Assembly: GCA_034008185.1 (NCBI GenBank)
Contig: CM067084.1
Coordinates: 57,674,599 to 57,738,598, forward strand
Direction of reading: 5' to 3'
DNA length: 64,000 bases
Origin: Gorsachius magnificus
Lineage: Eukaryota; Chordata; Aves; Pelecaniformes; Ardeidae
Shown here: in pieces, positions 1-12,800 of the stretch
Position numbering within the stretch: the stretch's first letter is position 1
How the letters are laid out: every line of letters begins with the position of its first letter
Notes under the pieces: generated by a model
Seen by the model: the letters and a program-made list of their open reading frames with translations, nothing else
Database searches by the model: none
What the model was told of the DNA's origin: nothing
Made by a program: the position numbers and the translations under genes

Positions 1-712
1 GTTAGCATGATAAATGGCATTGGTTTTTTTACACACACACCCCCCCATTTCTGAAGTATATTTCTTATGGTTGATACATTTTGTAGAAATAGAATTTAGT
101 TTTCTTTTAACTGTCTGATTCACTAATTAATTATTGAACACACTGGCAGTTATTGGCAACCTTAAAACATACTTTTTAATCATAAAGTACAAAATACCCA
201 ATTTTGACACTTAAATTTAGCAGTTGTGATGGGGAGGGAGAGCCTGCAACTCTTTTGGAGGTGAGTTTTAAATAATTTTTTACTGATTAAAAAGCTTAAC
301 TCTCTCTTAAAAGTAGGAATACTACAAATCAGACTTTATGTAAGTGTAGATCTGGTCTATACCTGATCGTCATTCTGAAATAAAAATGAGAATTTAAAGC
401 AACAGTTTATGATCTAAGTGAACATGTACATGTGAGATACAGTTGAATCTACAGAAACATGACAATAAGCAACAGATACATAATTCTAAACTCTCAGGTG
501 AGTTTTTGAAATCTCTTTAAAAATAACAGCAAAAAATGCCTCAAAACACAAGCACCAAAACCAGAATAAGATTCAGTAGTGCATGTTAATGGATTAAAAA
601 CAAGTGTTAAACTTTGATGCGCAAAAACGTCTTAAACCGATGCTTGAGTTTATTTTGTTGTTCTTAATGTATGTGATATGTGTATTATTTTTTTTTCTCC
701 CTCCTCTCAAAG
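1..712 (+). other. RFC1: RFC1 intron, 3' part
   Basis: AT-rich sequence before the first exon in the window. It holds a short CA run and C run near position 31-47 and no exon that I can support. Confidence 0.7.
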
Positions 713-820
713 TCTGTAAGTCCTGAGGATTCTGAAAAGAAGCGAATCAATTACCAAGCCTACCGAAGCTTCCTTAATCGTGAAGGTCCGAAAGCGCTGG
801 GTTCCAAAGAGATACCACAG
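713..820 (+). CDS. RFC1: RFC1 coding exon w1 (first in window)
   Basis: Phase 0 exon of 36 codons, from SVSPEDSEKK to GSKEIPQ. It covers the segment just before the BRCT domain. The acceptor is ctctcaaag and the donor is CAG|gtaagt. Its first codons TCT GTA AGT contain a donor-like GTAAGT. Confidence 0.93.
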
Positions 821-3800
821 GTAAGTTTGACTACAGCAGAATTCTGTATCTAGAAGTGGAGTGTGTCATAGACTTACTTTTATAACCAATGAAACAAGTA
901 TCAACTAAACTATTTAAAAACTTATTTTTTTCAACTAGGAAGCACATATTGGAAAAAGCTAAATTGTAATGCAAAGCAGTGACTACGTATAAGGAAATAT
1001 TCGAAGAAATTAAATTCAGTGGTTGGTTTATGAAGTCATAATGATGAAAAATAGTTACTGGTCTTAAAATTGAGGATGGCTGTCACTCGTTTGACTGACA
1101 TGCTATGCTTGATGCACAGAGCGTTAAGAGTATGATCAGTCAGGTGAACAATGTGTGATGTTTTGTTGGTAGCTATTCCTTTTAATGGTTTTTGAACTTT
1201 TGGAACTATTACCTAGCTAGGTAGCGTAGGCTTATTTTTAAAGTTTCTTAGGGTACTTGACATGGTAGGGGGTTAAAAAGTTTATGGTGAAGAAGTATTT
1301 GGTAGAATTGTATCGGATGATGGCATTTTCTGTAATGCTCTGGTTCTCAGGGGGCTGAAAACTGCTTGGAAGGCCTGATATTCGTAATTACAGGCGTTCT
1401 GGAATGTATTGAAAGAGATGATGCCAAGTCTCTGATTGAACGCTATGGAGGAAAAGTAACTGGCAATGTCAGCAAGAAGACAAACTATCTGGTTATGGGG
1501 CGAGACTGTGGCCAATCTAAATGTGAAAAGGTGAGCCTTCCTGTGTGTGAGTGAAGTAGAGTGAAACTGTGAATTATACCTATCTAACTCTGTTGATGTT
1601 TAGTATCTCTGCCGAAAGGAGGCAGTACTACCAACAAAGTGTGTGTTAAAAAGCAAAAGTTGCCTAATGTTTTAGGCTTTGCTTTGTTTTTATTTATATG
1701 TACATGTGCGCGCACACACGTGCATATATATATATAACACCCCTTTTTGTTGTTGTGTTGCTGAACATAGTCTTTACTGGAAAGCACTTTGGAGTGAATT
1801 ACGTGACTCCTAACTTGGCTTGACTTGACTTTTAATTCTTACTTTCCAGGCATCAACTTTAGGGACAAAAGTTATTAATGAGGATGGCCTATTTGATCTT
1901 ATTCGAACTATGCCAGGCAAAAAGTCCAAATATGAGCTGGCGGCTGAAACAGAGGTTTGTTTATAATAAATTTTGAGGGTGGTGGTATGTGTGTTCGGTG
2001 TGTTGTGGGGGTTTTTTTTGGTGTGTTTTTTTCCTTTTTTTTTGCTTTGGTTTGTTTTTAATTGAAAAGAGTTTTGGTCTTCTGTTCTAGTAACAGTAAT
2101 CCTACGATTGTCAGTTTGACTTTGTAGGTTAAAAGTATTGAAAGTGAAAATTTTATGTTGTGTTTAAGACTTCTATTTGGGAGCTACAGGGTTTTTTCAC
2201 ACCTTTCATTTTTTACTCTGACATTATTCTGTATTTTAGGTTTCTGACTGAGGGGGTAATTGTATCTCCTTAGATGGTTTCAGTTTTAAACTTTTCAGTA
2301 TTTATTTATTCTTTGAAATAAGTCCTTGTGACTGATACTGTGTGGTGCCCAGACAGGCACAGTATAAAATCGTGCTGTAAACATGGGACAACTATATGTA
2401 AACTATGTGTATACGTAACAGATTTTGTCTTTATGTGGTACTTGAACCAATAATATTAAAGGTAAATTTTTCAGGGAATACTGTAAAAGAAAAATTAACA
2501 AGTTTTTTTATGCACATTTTAGATTTAGTCTGTAGTGGCTGACAAAATGTTACTAAAAATCTCTGTTAGCTCTAGCATGTTGTGCATTCCGTGTTTTGGC
2601 ACTTCTGATGTGGCTAGACATGAATTCTTGCATGTAAGGATACTATTGGTGTCTTAAGGAAAAGCAACTGCAAGCTTACTAGCTAATTACTTACACTCCC
2701 TTTGAATTGTTTTGGGTTGAACACTTTCTGGAAGTGTTGTTTTGTAAGAGCTTCCTGGGTGCCTGGCCCATTTACTCCAACCTGACAATCATCAGTTTTG
2801 TGTTGTTGGTGGTGGGTGTTTTGGTATTTCTTTGTTTTTTTGTTTTTATGAAGAATCAGGCTTTGTGAGTAAGGGGACTGCTCTTGGAATGACCACAACA
2901 CTTCCTGCCTCTTTTTTGGATTGTGCTACGGAACCAGGTGGTACTGTGTTTAACAGTGGTTTATTTTTCAGAGAAAAATACTTCTTTATCTGATTTTTGA
3001 AGGGTTTTTTTATCAATACATAGGCTTTATTACTTAAGCGCTCTTGGACATGTGTTCAAAGACAGCATGTTTGTTTACTGTATGGGTTTTTTGAAATACC
3101 CCTTTAATTTTCCTACCTTTATTTTCCTAAGGCAAAGAAAGTGGAGTCAAGACCTAAAAAGACACCACAGAAAGCTGAAACTGGAAAAAGGAATTTTAGC
3201 CCCTTCAAAAGGGAAGCTGATAATAAAAAATACAAGTCTACTCCTGAAAAAGGAGATACTGTCAAATCTGTCAAGAAAGAAACCACTGCTGTTCGAAAGC
3301 TTATGGACTTTAAACGGCAGACTGTAGAGAAGAAAGAAGTCCCAAAACCTAAGGGGAACTTGGTTTCTGAGATTAATGAAGATGGAACAGAGAAGTTGCT
3401 ATGGGTAGATAAATACAAGCCTGTGTCTCTTAAGGCAATAATTGGACAGCAGGGTGAGCAAAGCTGTGCCAATAAACTGCTCCGATGGCTCCGAAATTGG
3501 CACAAGAATACCTCAGAAGATGGACAAGGTGACCAGTGCGGTTAACTTCTGTGTTCTTCCGTGCTGATGGCGCTGCTTGGTTCCCTGGGCCTTTGAGATA
3601 GCAGAGTGACTAGAAATGGGGAAAGAGGCTGTAGTCTGATGCATTCTAGCAGCAGTTGAGCCTGAGTAGTTTTTTTCTTTTTTTGTTGAAGCACTTAATC
3701 ACTTACCACCACTACCCTGCCCCAAGGCCCCTGGTCCCCTCCAAAAACCCCACCCAAAACGAGAAAAGCAAACTATGTCTGAAGATATTTTTTAAGTCTT

Positions 3801-6800
3801 GTGGTATTCTCTTAAATTTGATATTTTTTTTCCCGAAAAACCCCAAAATAGCCTAGCAGTAATGTGTATAAAAATGGCCTCGTATTCAGCCTAGTGAATT
3901 CTTTCTCACCAAGGGAAATGTTGGCCATTGCTAACCTGTCTGTACACATGGTGAAGGTGCAGCATAGCAACATGTCTAAAGGGCTGCCATCATGCATTGG
4001 GAAGAGATGAATTGTTAAGGTGCTAGTTCTGCCTGACAAGCAGCCCATGTCATGTATAGTGTCATCCTATAGACAGTTTTTTCTGTGATTAAAATAGTGT
4101 TTAAGCTTCACTGCTATCATAGTGGGTAGTGGGGTTTTTCTCTGTGGGTGTTGCTTTGGTTTGTTGTTTTCTTGCTTTTTTTATGATGTGGTTGTAAGAA
4201 AATCGCAGAAATGGTTGTATTACATTAATACCATTTTTGCTACTTTTCAATTTAGAATCACTGCAAGTCTTTAAATTAAGATGGTTTAAACTGCTTTTTC
4301 CCAAATGGTTAGGATGTAGATGTGTATGCATTTTTCATATCAAGCCTTAAATGAGGAAAAACTCCAGTGATGCTTGATACCTGTAAAGATTTAAATGAAG
4401 TATGCAGTTTGTTTTGTAATGCATACCTAGGTAAAACCTGGAATCTTCTTTTATAGCAAAGGCCAATAAAACTGGAGGCAAAGACGACGGTGCTGGTTTT
4501 AAAGCAGCATTACTTTCTGGTCCACCTGGAGTTGGTAAAACTACTACAGCTTCTTTGGTTTGTAAGGTAAATTCATGATAACAGTTGTTCCCAGCACAGT
4601 TTGTTAGTATTGGTGTGTGCAGGTGGATATCCCCTGAATTACCAGGCTCTGCTCCCAGCCTAGTTCCACCTGCAAGGGACTGGGTTACAGCTGAAAATGT
4701 GTGGATGTTTAGGTACCTTTATCAGGTCTGGGGTGAGAATATAGCAATGGGTGTCTGTGTTTCTTTTTGTTTTATTGAGAGGCAGCGTACTGCAGTATGT
4801 TGAACAATTGGAAATGGCTTTAAAAAACGATGAGCATTCAGCATTAGTTCTACAAGTCAGAAAATATTTGCAAATTTAGTGGGACTCGAATTCTGTCAAG
4901 CTCTTTGAAAGTTTTGATGACAGACTCAATCATGGCTTTTATGTATCTAACAAAGATATCTTTCCCAGGCTCGTTCTAAATTCAAATACTACTTTAGGAT
5001 GAGAGAAGTTGACAGGGCCGTGCGTCCATTTCTAAATCTGAATTCAGAAATTAGTTTTTCCTAACTTACTGGAACACTGTGTTCCACTAACTATGTCATG
5101 AGAATCAGCTGAGAACTCCATATTGTAGAAATACCATTAAAGGTAACTTATTAATAGTGTTGTTGGAACAACTTACAGATTATTTTTGTTCTTCTGACTT
5201 GCAAGAACTTTCTTAGAATGGGGTGCTACCAGCTTGGAAGAGTTGAGAGCTATTGTCAACTATCTGATTTTGCACTGGGAAAGAGTGATAACTTATCTCA
5301 ACATCTGACTTCTGTAGAGTAACTCCCAGGTCCTGTGTCATGTCTCCCCCCCACTTTAGAGCTTTGCACCAACCAGCTGATGCTGCACCCAAAACCAGAC
5401 TTGCAGAGAAGCTGGATGTGCTGACTTGTGCTCACTTCTGCACTAGCATGGTCTTTTCCTGCTTCTAGTTTCCAACCTAACTTGCTCACAGCTGCTTCAG
5501 GTCTCTGCAGAGCATTTCGCTGTGCTCCGCAGGAGTAGCCAGGAAAGCTGGGCTGTTCAAGCTGTAAGAATGGAGCTGTGTGCGCCTTGCTGCTGTGCTG
5601 TGGCATGCCCCTGGCAGGGGAGTTTCCTGATCAAGGAGCAGCTGAGTTACTTTCAGGGACTGATGTGTAGCCCAGCCCTGTTCTGGAGCATTAGGACTGC
5701 TGGGGGAGCTGTCTGCTTCCTAGCTGTTAAATAGTTAAAAGCTTCTCTTCCCTTCAGCTTTCAGAGGGATGTGGCATGTTTCTTCTCCTGACTCTTTGTG
5801 TGTGAGACTTCAATATGCAGCTGAAAATACCATGGAGCTTAGCCAGCCTTGGCTCATAGTTCTGTTTCTATCCCTGGTGGCAGTTCTGTTAAATCCTTCA
5901 GAACTAAATCTGTGCTACTGACTTCCCCCCCCCCGCCCCCAACCCAAAGCTCTCTTTTGGGCACATCTTTTCCATGTCTGGTTATAAATATTTTTGGAAT
6001 GTGAGGAAAAAAGGGTTATTAAGGAGAAAAAGGACTCAAAGCCACAATTTACATGTGAAAATGGTGTTGCAAGAGCTTTCTTCTGGAATTCTGAAATGCT
6101 GTTTCTAATTTTGAGTATGTGTATGCTCTTTCACTGATCTATGTTCTCGTGGTTTTTTTGTGTTTTGACTAGGAACTGGGGTATAGCTATGTGGAGCTGA
6201 ATGCCAGTGACACTCGCAGTAAGACCAGTCTAAAGGAAGTAGTTGCTGAATCGCTTAACAACACCAGCATCAAAGACTTCTGTACTGGTATGTCTGTTGT
6301 TTGAAGGAGGATTTTTGTTGTGTTAAGAGTCAGGTTACAGGAGGGACAGAGCTTCCTTATTACACAACAGTGTTAGGAATTTAAGTTGCTCATCACGTGG
6401 AGGGATCTGGCTCTAATAGGGATGGTTTCATTTAGTAAGCTGTTTTATTTCATCTTCAGTTGTAGAATTAAATCGCGCTATCAGTAGAATCTGTTGTTAA
6501 TCTGCACAAACCACTCAAGAACTCTGCAGTTGCTCTTCTGTTGTATGGGACTTGTTTCTTGGAAGATGACATGAGGTTATAGTCAGTTCTATTCTGTGAA
6601 CATAGATTGACATGATCAGGTGTTCACCACCACCTCAGTTGTCTAGCATGGGCTTACCTAACCTATAAAGCATTGGGTAAAACTCTGAGCAAGACCTTAT
6701 TTTATTCCCATCTCATTTTCTTGTCCATATTCATTTTCAGGCACATCCTCATCAGTTAGCGGGAAACATGTATTGATCATGGATGAAGTGGATGGTATGG

Positions 6801-9800
6801 CAGGCAATGAAGACAGAGGAGGGATTCAGGTGAAACTGCTATAGTTATTAGCTAATGCCATTGCTAAGAGTGCATACCATATATAGCACAAAATATTTCA
6901 AGCTAGTCTACTGTCCTCAACCCTTGGTCCATAGAAAGTTTCTGCATAGTACAGTTCATTTGACCTATTTTAGAAGCCTGTCTTTGAGTAAGAAGAATTA
7001 CGCGTTGGTAGAGGGGGGGAAAAAAGATACTTCTGTAAAAGAAACCTGGAGTGATGAGCTTGGGTGTATGCACTCTAGGTGTTTATTCCTGGACAGGTGA
7101 ATTTATCCTAAGGTCTGTGCTTGCTGGCATCTACCTGCAGTGGGAGTTTTGTAATCTGACTGGGACAGTTGCTCTCTTCAGTAGGCAGTAACGCTGAATA
7201 AACAATGTGGCACGGCCAGTATTACACTTTGTTCTCCTCAGCAGCTCCAGTTTTAGCTTCTGAAGATTTCCTATGGTCACGAGCAATAATTTGACAATAA
7301 AGGGCATACAGATCCTCAGTTCAGATGCAGGTGTTTACATTGCAGGAATAGGAAATTGAACTGAATTGCACTTTCATTAGAGCAGACAAAATTTGCTCTG
7401 TAAGCCTAATAATGCTGAAGCCTCAGGGTTGAGCTTTTTGGACAAGGAAGAGCTGATCTGTTATTGCCTGCTGCTTCGTTGTTTGTGGCAGGGTGCAGTC
7501 AGAAAGACGTGTGCTCCCTCTGGGCAGAGGCCAGGTCAAACTGGCCTTTGGACAAACGAATATAATTCTGCAGGTGGACTGCCCTACTCCGGGCTACTGA
7601 TCTTCATTGCTTCATGAAGAATGGTCCAAACATTGTTGTGAAAGTGGGTAGACAGCAGACTTGCTGCAGCTGAATAGAATAGCAAGTGAAAAAAGTAGGA
7701 GAGGGGCTAGATTTTCACTGTGTTAGAAACATGATTACAGTAGGAGGAGTTTTATAGACTTAGGTCTGTCAAGGATCTGATTTACGGCAGGGACTAATGC
7801 TGCTTGGTATGACATTTTAATCAATCTCTGAGGTATCTAATGTAATTGTTGTATTGTGTTTAAACCACAGGAGTTGATTGGTTTGATCAGACACACAAAG
7901 ATACCCATCATCTGTATGTGTAATGATCGCAACCATCCTAAAATGCGTTCGTTGGTCCACTACTGTTTTGATCTTCGTTTTCAGAGACCTCGTCTAGAAC
8001 AGATTAAGGTAAGAAGGCTGTGGATGTGTGGGCTGCCTTGAATTACCATCAGTAACTTCTGTCTTCACGTGGCAGAACTCATACAGAATTGGAAACACCA
8101 CTTAAAACTTAATGGATCAGTGTTCATTCAGTGAGTTACTCTGCTTTTCAAAATGCATTGTCTTGAGTTTTTCTTCCCAAAGAATGAAGTATCGCAAGAC
8201 AGTCTAGCTTTAGAGGTCTATCTTAAATATATCCAAAGATTTTTTAAAATTATGTGCTTTTTTTTGTACACCAAGGGATGACTTATGTTTATGAGAGAAA
8301 ATTTTAATTATATATGCTTTAAAAAAATCCCTAGAAAATACACTAGCGCTCTTTCATAGGTGTGTCAGTGTGTTCTGTAGGGGGGAAGAATTCATTGGAA
8401 TTCTGTTGACAGTTTCTCAATTGTGTGTATTGCAGGGTGCCATGATGTCTATTGCATTTAAAGAAGGTTTAAAAATTCCACCACCTGCAATGCAAGAGAT
8501 AATCCTGGCAGCAAATCAGGACATCAGACAGGTCAGTGCCAATTCAGCATCAGTGTCCGTTCAGGGAGCACGTCACGTATAAATCCTTGACTTGGATATT
8601 ACTATTTTTATGTATAGAGAACAGGCTATTTTCTGCTCAAATCTTCCATCTAAATGCTGTTATGCTACCAAATTGTCAATTTTGGTTTTTAGGTTTTACA
8701 TAATCTTAATATGTGGTGTGCAAAAGATAAATCGTTGACTTATGATGAGGCTAAAATGGATGGCAGCAGAGCCAAAAAGGATATCAAACTGGTAAGTGTA
8801 AAATACTGGGTTGGCTTTTACTGTCGTATTCTGATATAATCGCTGGGCTTTATAAGCATCTTCTGAACTGAAGCACTGATAGCATAGATGCAGAGAGCTG
8901 TCAAACTTGCCACAAATAGTTGAAGAGCTGTAAATCCAGGACTGAGTGTATTTTTTTGATGTACCGGTCTCTTATGTAAGATGCAATTATGAAGCTTGTA
9001 CTTCTCATCCCAAGTCCTCTATTTAGGAGATAATTCTCTTGGTATCGGAAGTGAAAGTCCATTCTCGAAACTGGTAAAGCACTAGGAAGGAAATACTGGA
9101 TGTTGAACTTGATGAGTCCAGATATTGTTGGGTACCATCACTAAAATGATTTTGTTGATGTTGTGCTGTGTCTTATTGCTTGTGTTAACCTGCAGCCCTC
9201 TGATGTCTTGAAATGTTGTTTACTTAGGGCCCTTTTGATGTTGTCCGGAAGGTTTTTGCTACTGGAGAAGAGGCTTCTCGTATGTCTCTTATAGACAAAT
9301 CGGATCTTTTCTTCCACGATTATTCCCTAGCACCTCTCTTTGTCCAAGAGAACTACGTACATGTGAAACCAGCTGCTGCTGGGTGAGTTATTCCATACCC
9401 TGAACTGACATAGGCTTTCATGTCAGGGAGTAAAACTAGGCTAAAACCTATCTGGATTTTTCTGCTTTGTAATACAATCAACTTGTGTTGTTTTCCAGAG
9501 GAAATCTGAAAAAGCACTTGGTGCTCTTGAGTAGAGCAGCTGATAGCATATGTGATGGTGATATAGTGGACAGACAAATTCGTAGCAAGCAAAACTGGAA
9601 CCTTCTTCCGACACAGGTGAGCACTTACCACATTTTACGTGCTTTGTGTGTGTCCGGTGTAAAAGACCGATCGCTTGAAATTGACGTTTCATTGTGACTT
9701 TATGACTGGTAGAGTTCATACTTCATGCAGCGTTCTGTTGGTAAGTAGACCAGCTTCCCATATTTATAGTGTTGAAGTGAAACGAAGTCTTCTGAAACTT

Positions 9801-12800
9801 CGAGAAGCTTGAAGTTTCTCCTATGGAGCATGTGGCACGTATCACTTCTGACATGCAGTTACAAGCCTACTCCATTTTATTTGTGTGCTTCCTATCCCAG
9901 ACTCTCAACAGGCCAGGATTTCTCCTAAAGCACAGAGTAGCGAAGCATTGTCACTGTACTACTTTTAATGACCACTGAAACCTTAACAAGACTTGTGCTT
10001 AAAGGATTATGACTGCTATCAGAGAACATATCGTAGATGAAGTTGGAATGGACCTCTGGAGGTCATCTAGTCCCCTCCTGCTTAGCACAGGTCCAAACAG
10101 CTAAGCTGCTTAGGAACTTTGCTGACTTCATGTGGATTCGTGGTGTTCTTTGGAATTGTATCCTTCACCATCTCCATCTGCTGGAGACTACAGCCCTTGG
10201 TTGTGTGAAGTCAGGTGTTTGTCTGACTGCAGTCTAAAATGAGAAATGAACAGGTTTGGTTTTTTTTTTTTTGGAATGGCTTTTAAAACCCAGGTAATTT
10301 CAGAGATATTTTAGAACATGGTAACAAATAGGGTGGTACAAGAGATGAAGCTGTAACCTAAAAGGGATTGAACAGAAACAAACAACCAAGAAAAAAGTTC
10401 TCTTAAAACGAGCAGTTTCCCCTGTGGAACTGTATTCACGACCCCCTTCCCTGCGGACGAGTTGGGTAGCATGTCCTGGTATCAGTGAGACTCATTGATT
10501 GCAAGTTGAGCTTGCCACATGTGTTACTTTTTCAGGCTATCTATGCAAGCGTTCTGCCCGGGGAGCTGATGAGAGGTTACATGTCCCAGTTTCCTGTCTT
10601 TCCCAGCTGGCTGGGGAAATTTTCATCCACAGGCAAACACGATCGGATCATTCAAGAACTGGCAATGCACATGAGCCTCAGGTATGACTGACATTCCTCT
10701 TCCGATTTGTATTGACACCGGTATTTATTTCTCATGTAGTTCAGTTACCGACCGTCAACTTCTTGCTGTGCTTGGCACAAACTTCAGCGTGTATTCTGTG
10801 AATATCCTCTCCTGCTGCTGGTGACGCTCTCTTAGCACTTAATCTGGACAACAATCAGACTGCAAAGACTTTTTTTTAGTACAGTCAGCAGTACTGTGAC
10901 ACCCCCCACCCCCCCTCAAGCTGTTGTTTCTCAGTTAGGGATGTGTTTCCCCAGACTGTTTGGTGTTTGAATGCCTTGTGGGGGTTATCCCGAATGCAGG
11001 CACGGCAAAAGGAAAGGAATGGCGCAGTACAACTTGCGGTTAACTCTTAGGGCAGCTGATGATCTATTTGCTGGGGGCCTGCCTACAGGTTGCTTTGTTT
11101 AGAAGTGAGTGGTGGTGGCTGTATGGTTTTACTTACTACTTTCAATTTGACGAAGAACCCAGACATGCAAGAGGACAGTGAACATGGAGTATTTGTCGTA
11201 TTTGCGGGACGCACTTGTCCAGCCCTTGCAAGACTTTGGAGCAGATGGTGTACAAACAGCGATAACGTTCATGGACTCGTACTGCTTGATGAAAGAAGAT
11301 ATTGAAAATATCATGGAAATAAGCACATGGGGAGGCAAGCCTAGTCCTTTTTCAAAGCTGGATCCCAAGGTAAAACTAGTGATTTTTTTTTCCTTTTCTT
11401 CCATGTCTTTAAAAAGAAATCCTAGACTAATAGCTGTGACATGGGCATGCTGCTGGAAGGCTGAAGCTGGTGCAGCTGCAAATGAGTAATTTTATTAACT
11501 GTGATTTAATTAATGGCAGTCTTTGCAGATCAGCTGTCCAACATACTACTGAAGGTTTTGGGTGTATGTCCTAAAAGGCAGTCAGGCTGTGCTTTGCTCA
11601 GTGGTCTGACACCTGTTCCTGGTGTAAGGGATCATTGGCAGTCGGCTGTGTCTGGGGCATAGAGGTGGAACAGGGAAGGGACCTGGAAAGCTGGTACCTT
11701 CCTACAGGCAAGCTCCTGGCTATACACTGTACCACCCCTATGTATAGCAGGGATGCACAGCCGTATTTGTTACGCTGTGGGCACTGAGGTCAGAGGCTGG
11801 CTCGCAGCTTGCACCTTTCACTGTCCTGCTAGAGGGAACTGCCAGGCCAGGGGGCGCTTTGTGTGGGGCTCTTCTAGTCTGCAGCCAGTCTGCTGCCTCT
11901 GGCTGGGGCCCTTGTCTGGGACAAGGGGAGCTTAAGCTCAGGTCCCTGCTACAAACTTGGCAGGTGTGAGATCTGAACCAGGATCTCCCCCGGCCCAGGT
12001 CAAGAAAGAGAAGAATCCTCTCTGCTGATAACTAAACCCGTGCTCCTCGCCCCAATGTGCTGCTCCAGTGTAGCAGGGGTTTGGTGCCGCTGAGGGTGGC
12101 TTTGGTGTAAGTGGCTTGGATTAGGTGGCAGCAGAACAACAGTGCTGAAATTATCAGAGGCCTAAGTGAGAAGCATCTGAAGACGCACACTTTATCTGAG
12201 GATTGTGTGGGACTTGCTTAAAATAAGCCTTCACCATAGAGCTCCCAGATGCTTTCTGCATCCTTTCGAGATAGTGTCCTCTTCTACAAACCTTTTGTCA
12301 CATCTTCCCAAAGGAAAGATGATCTGGAATCTGTAGCCAAGAGCTGGTTAGCTAACAATCTGTGGTTCCTAAGCGGATGCTCATAGCCTTTCTTTTCAAC
12401 CCAACAGGTCAAAGCAGCTTTTACACGTGCCTACAACAAGGAGGCACATCTGACTCCATATTCACTCAGTTCTGTTAAGACATCTAAAAGGCAGTCGGGA
12501 TCTGCAGTGACCTTGGAACTGACTGAAGACTTGAATGTGGAAGAGATCCAGTCTGATGAGGATGAGCAAGATACTGTTGAAAGTGATGCAATGATTAAGG
12601 TGACTTAGTTTCCTTCGTGTTAAACAACCACACTAAACTGTTTCCTCCTCAGTTACCTCTCTGGGACTTGCAACATCATCTGAACTAAAACAAACTAACA
12701 AAAAAACCAAACAGAAAAAACCTGTAGTAGATGTAAAATACATCATCTCTCAACTTTTGAATTCTTAACTACTAGTAGTGTGAAAAAGTCTTAAGTGATT

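Noticed and set aside
3119..3505. A 128-residue frame on the - strand
   Set aside because: It is the antisense shadow of RFC1 exon w4.
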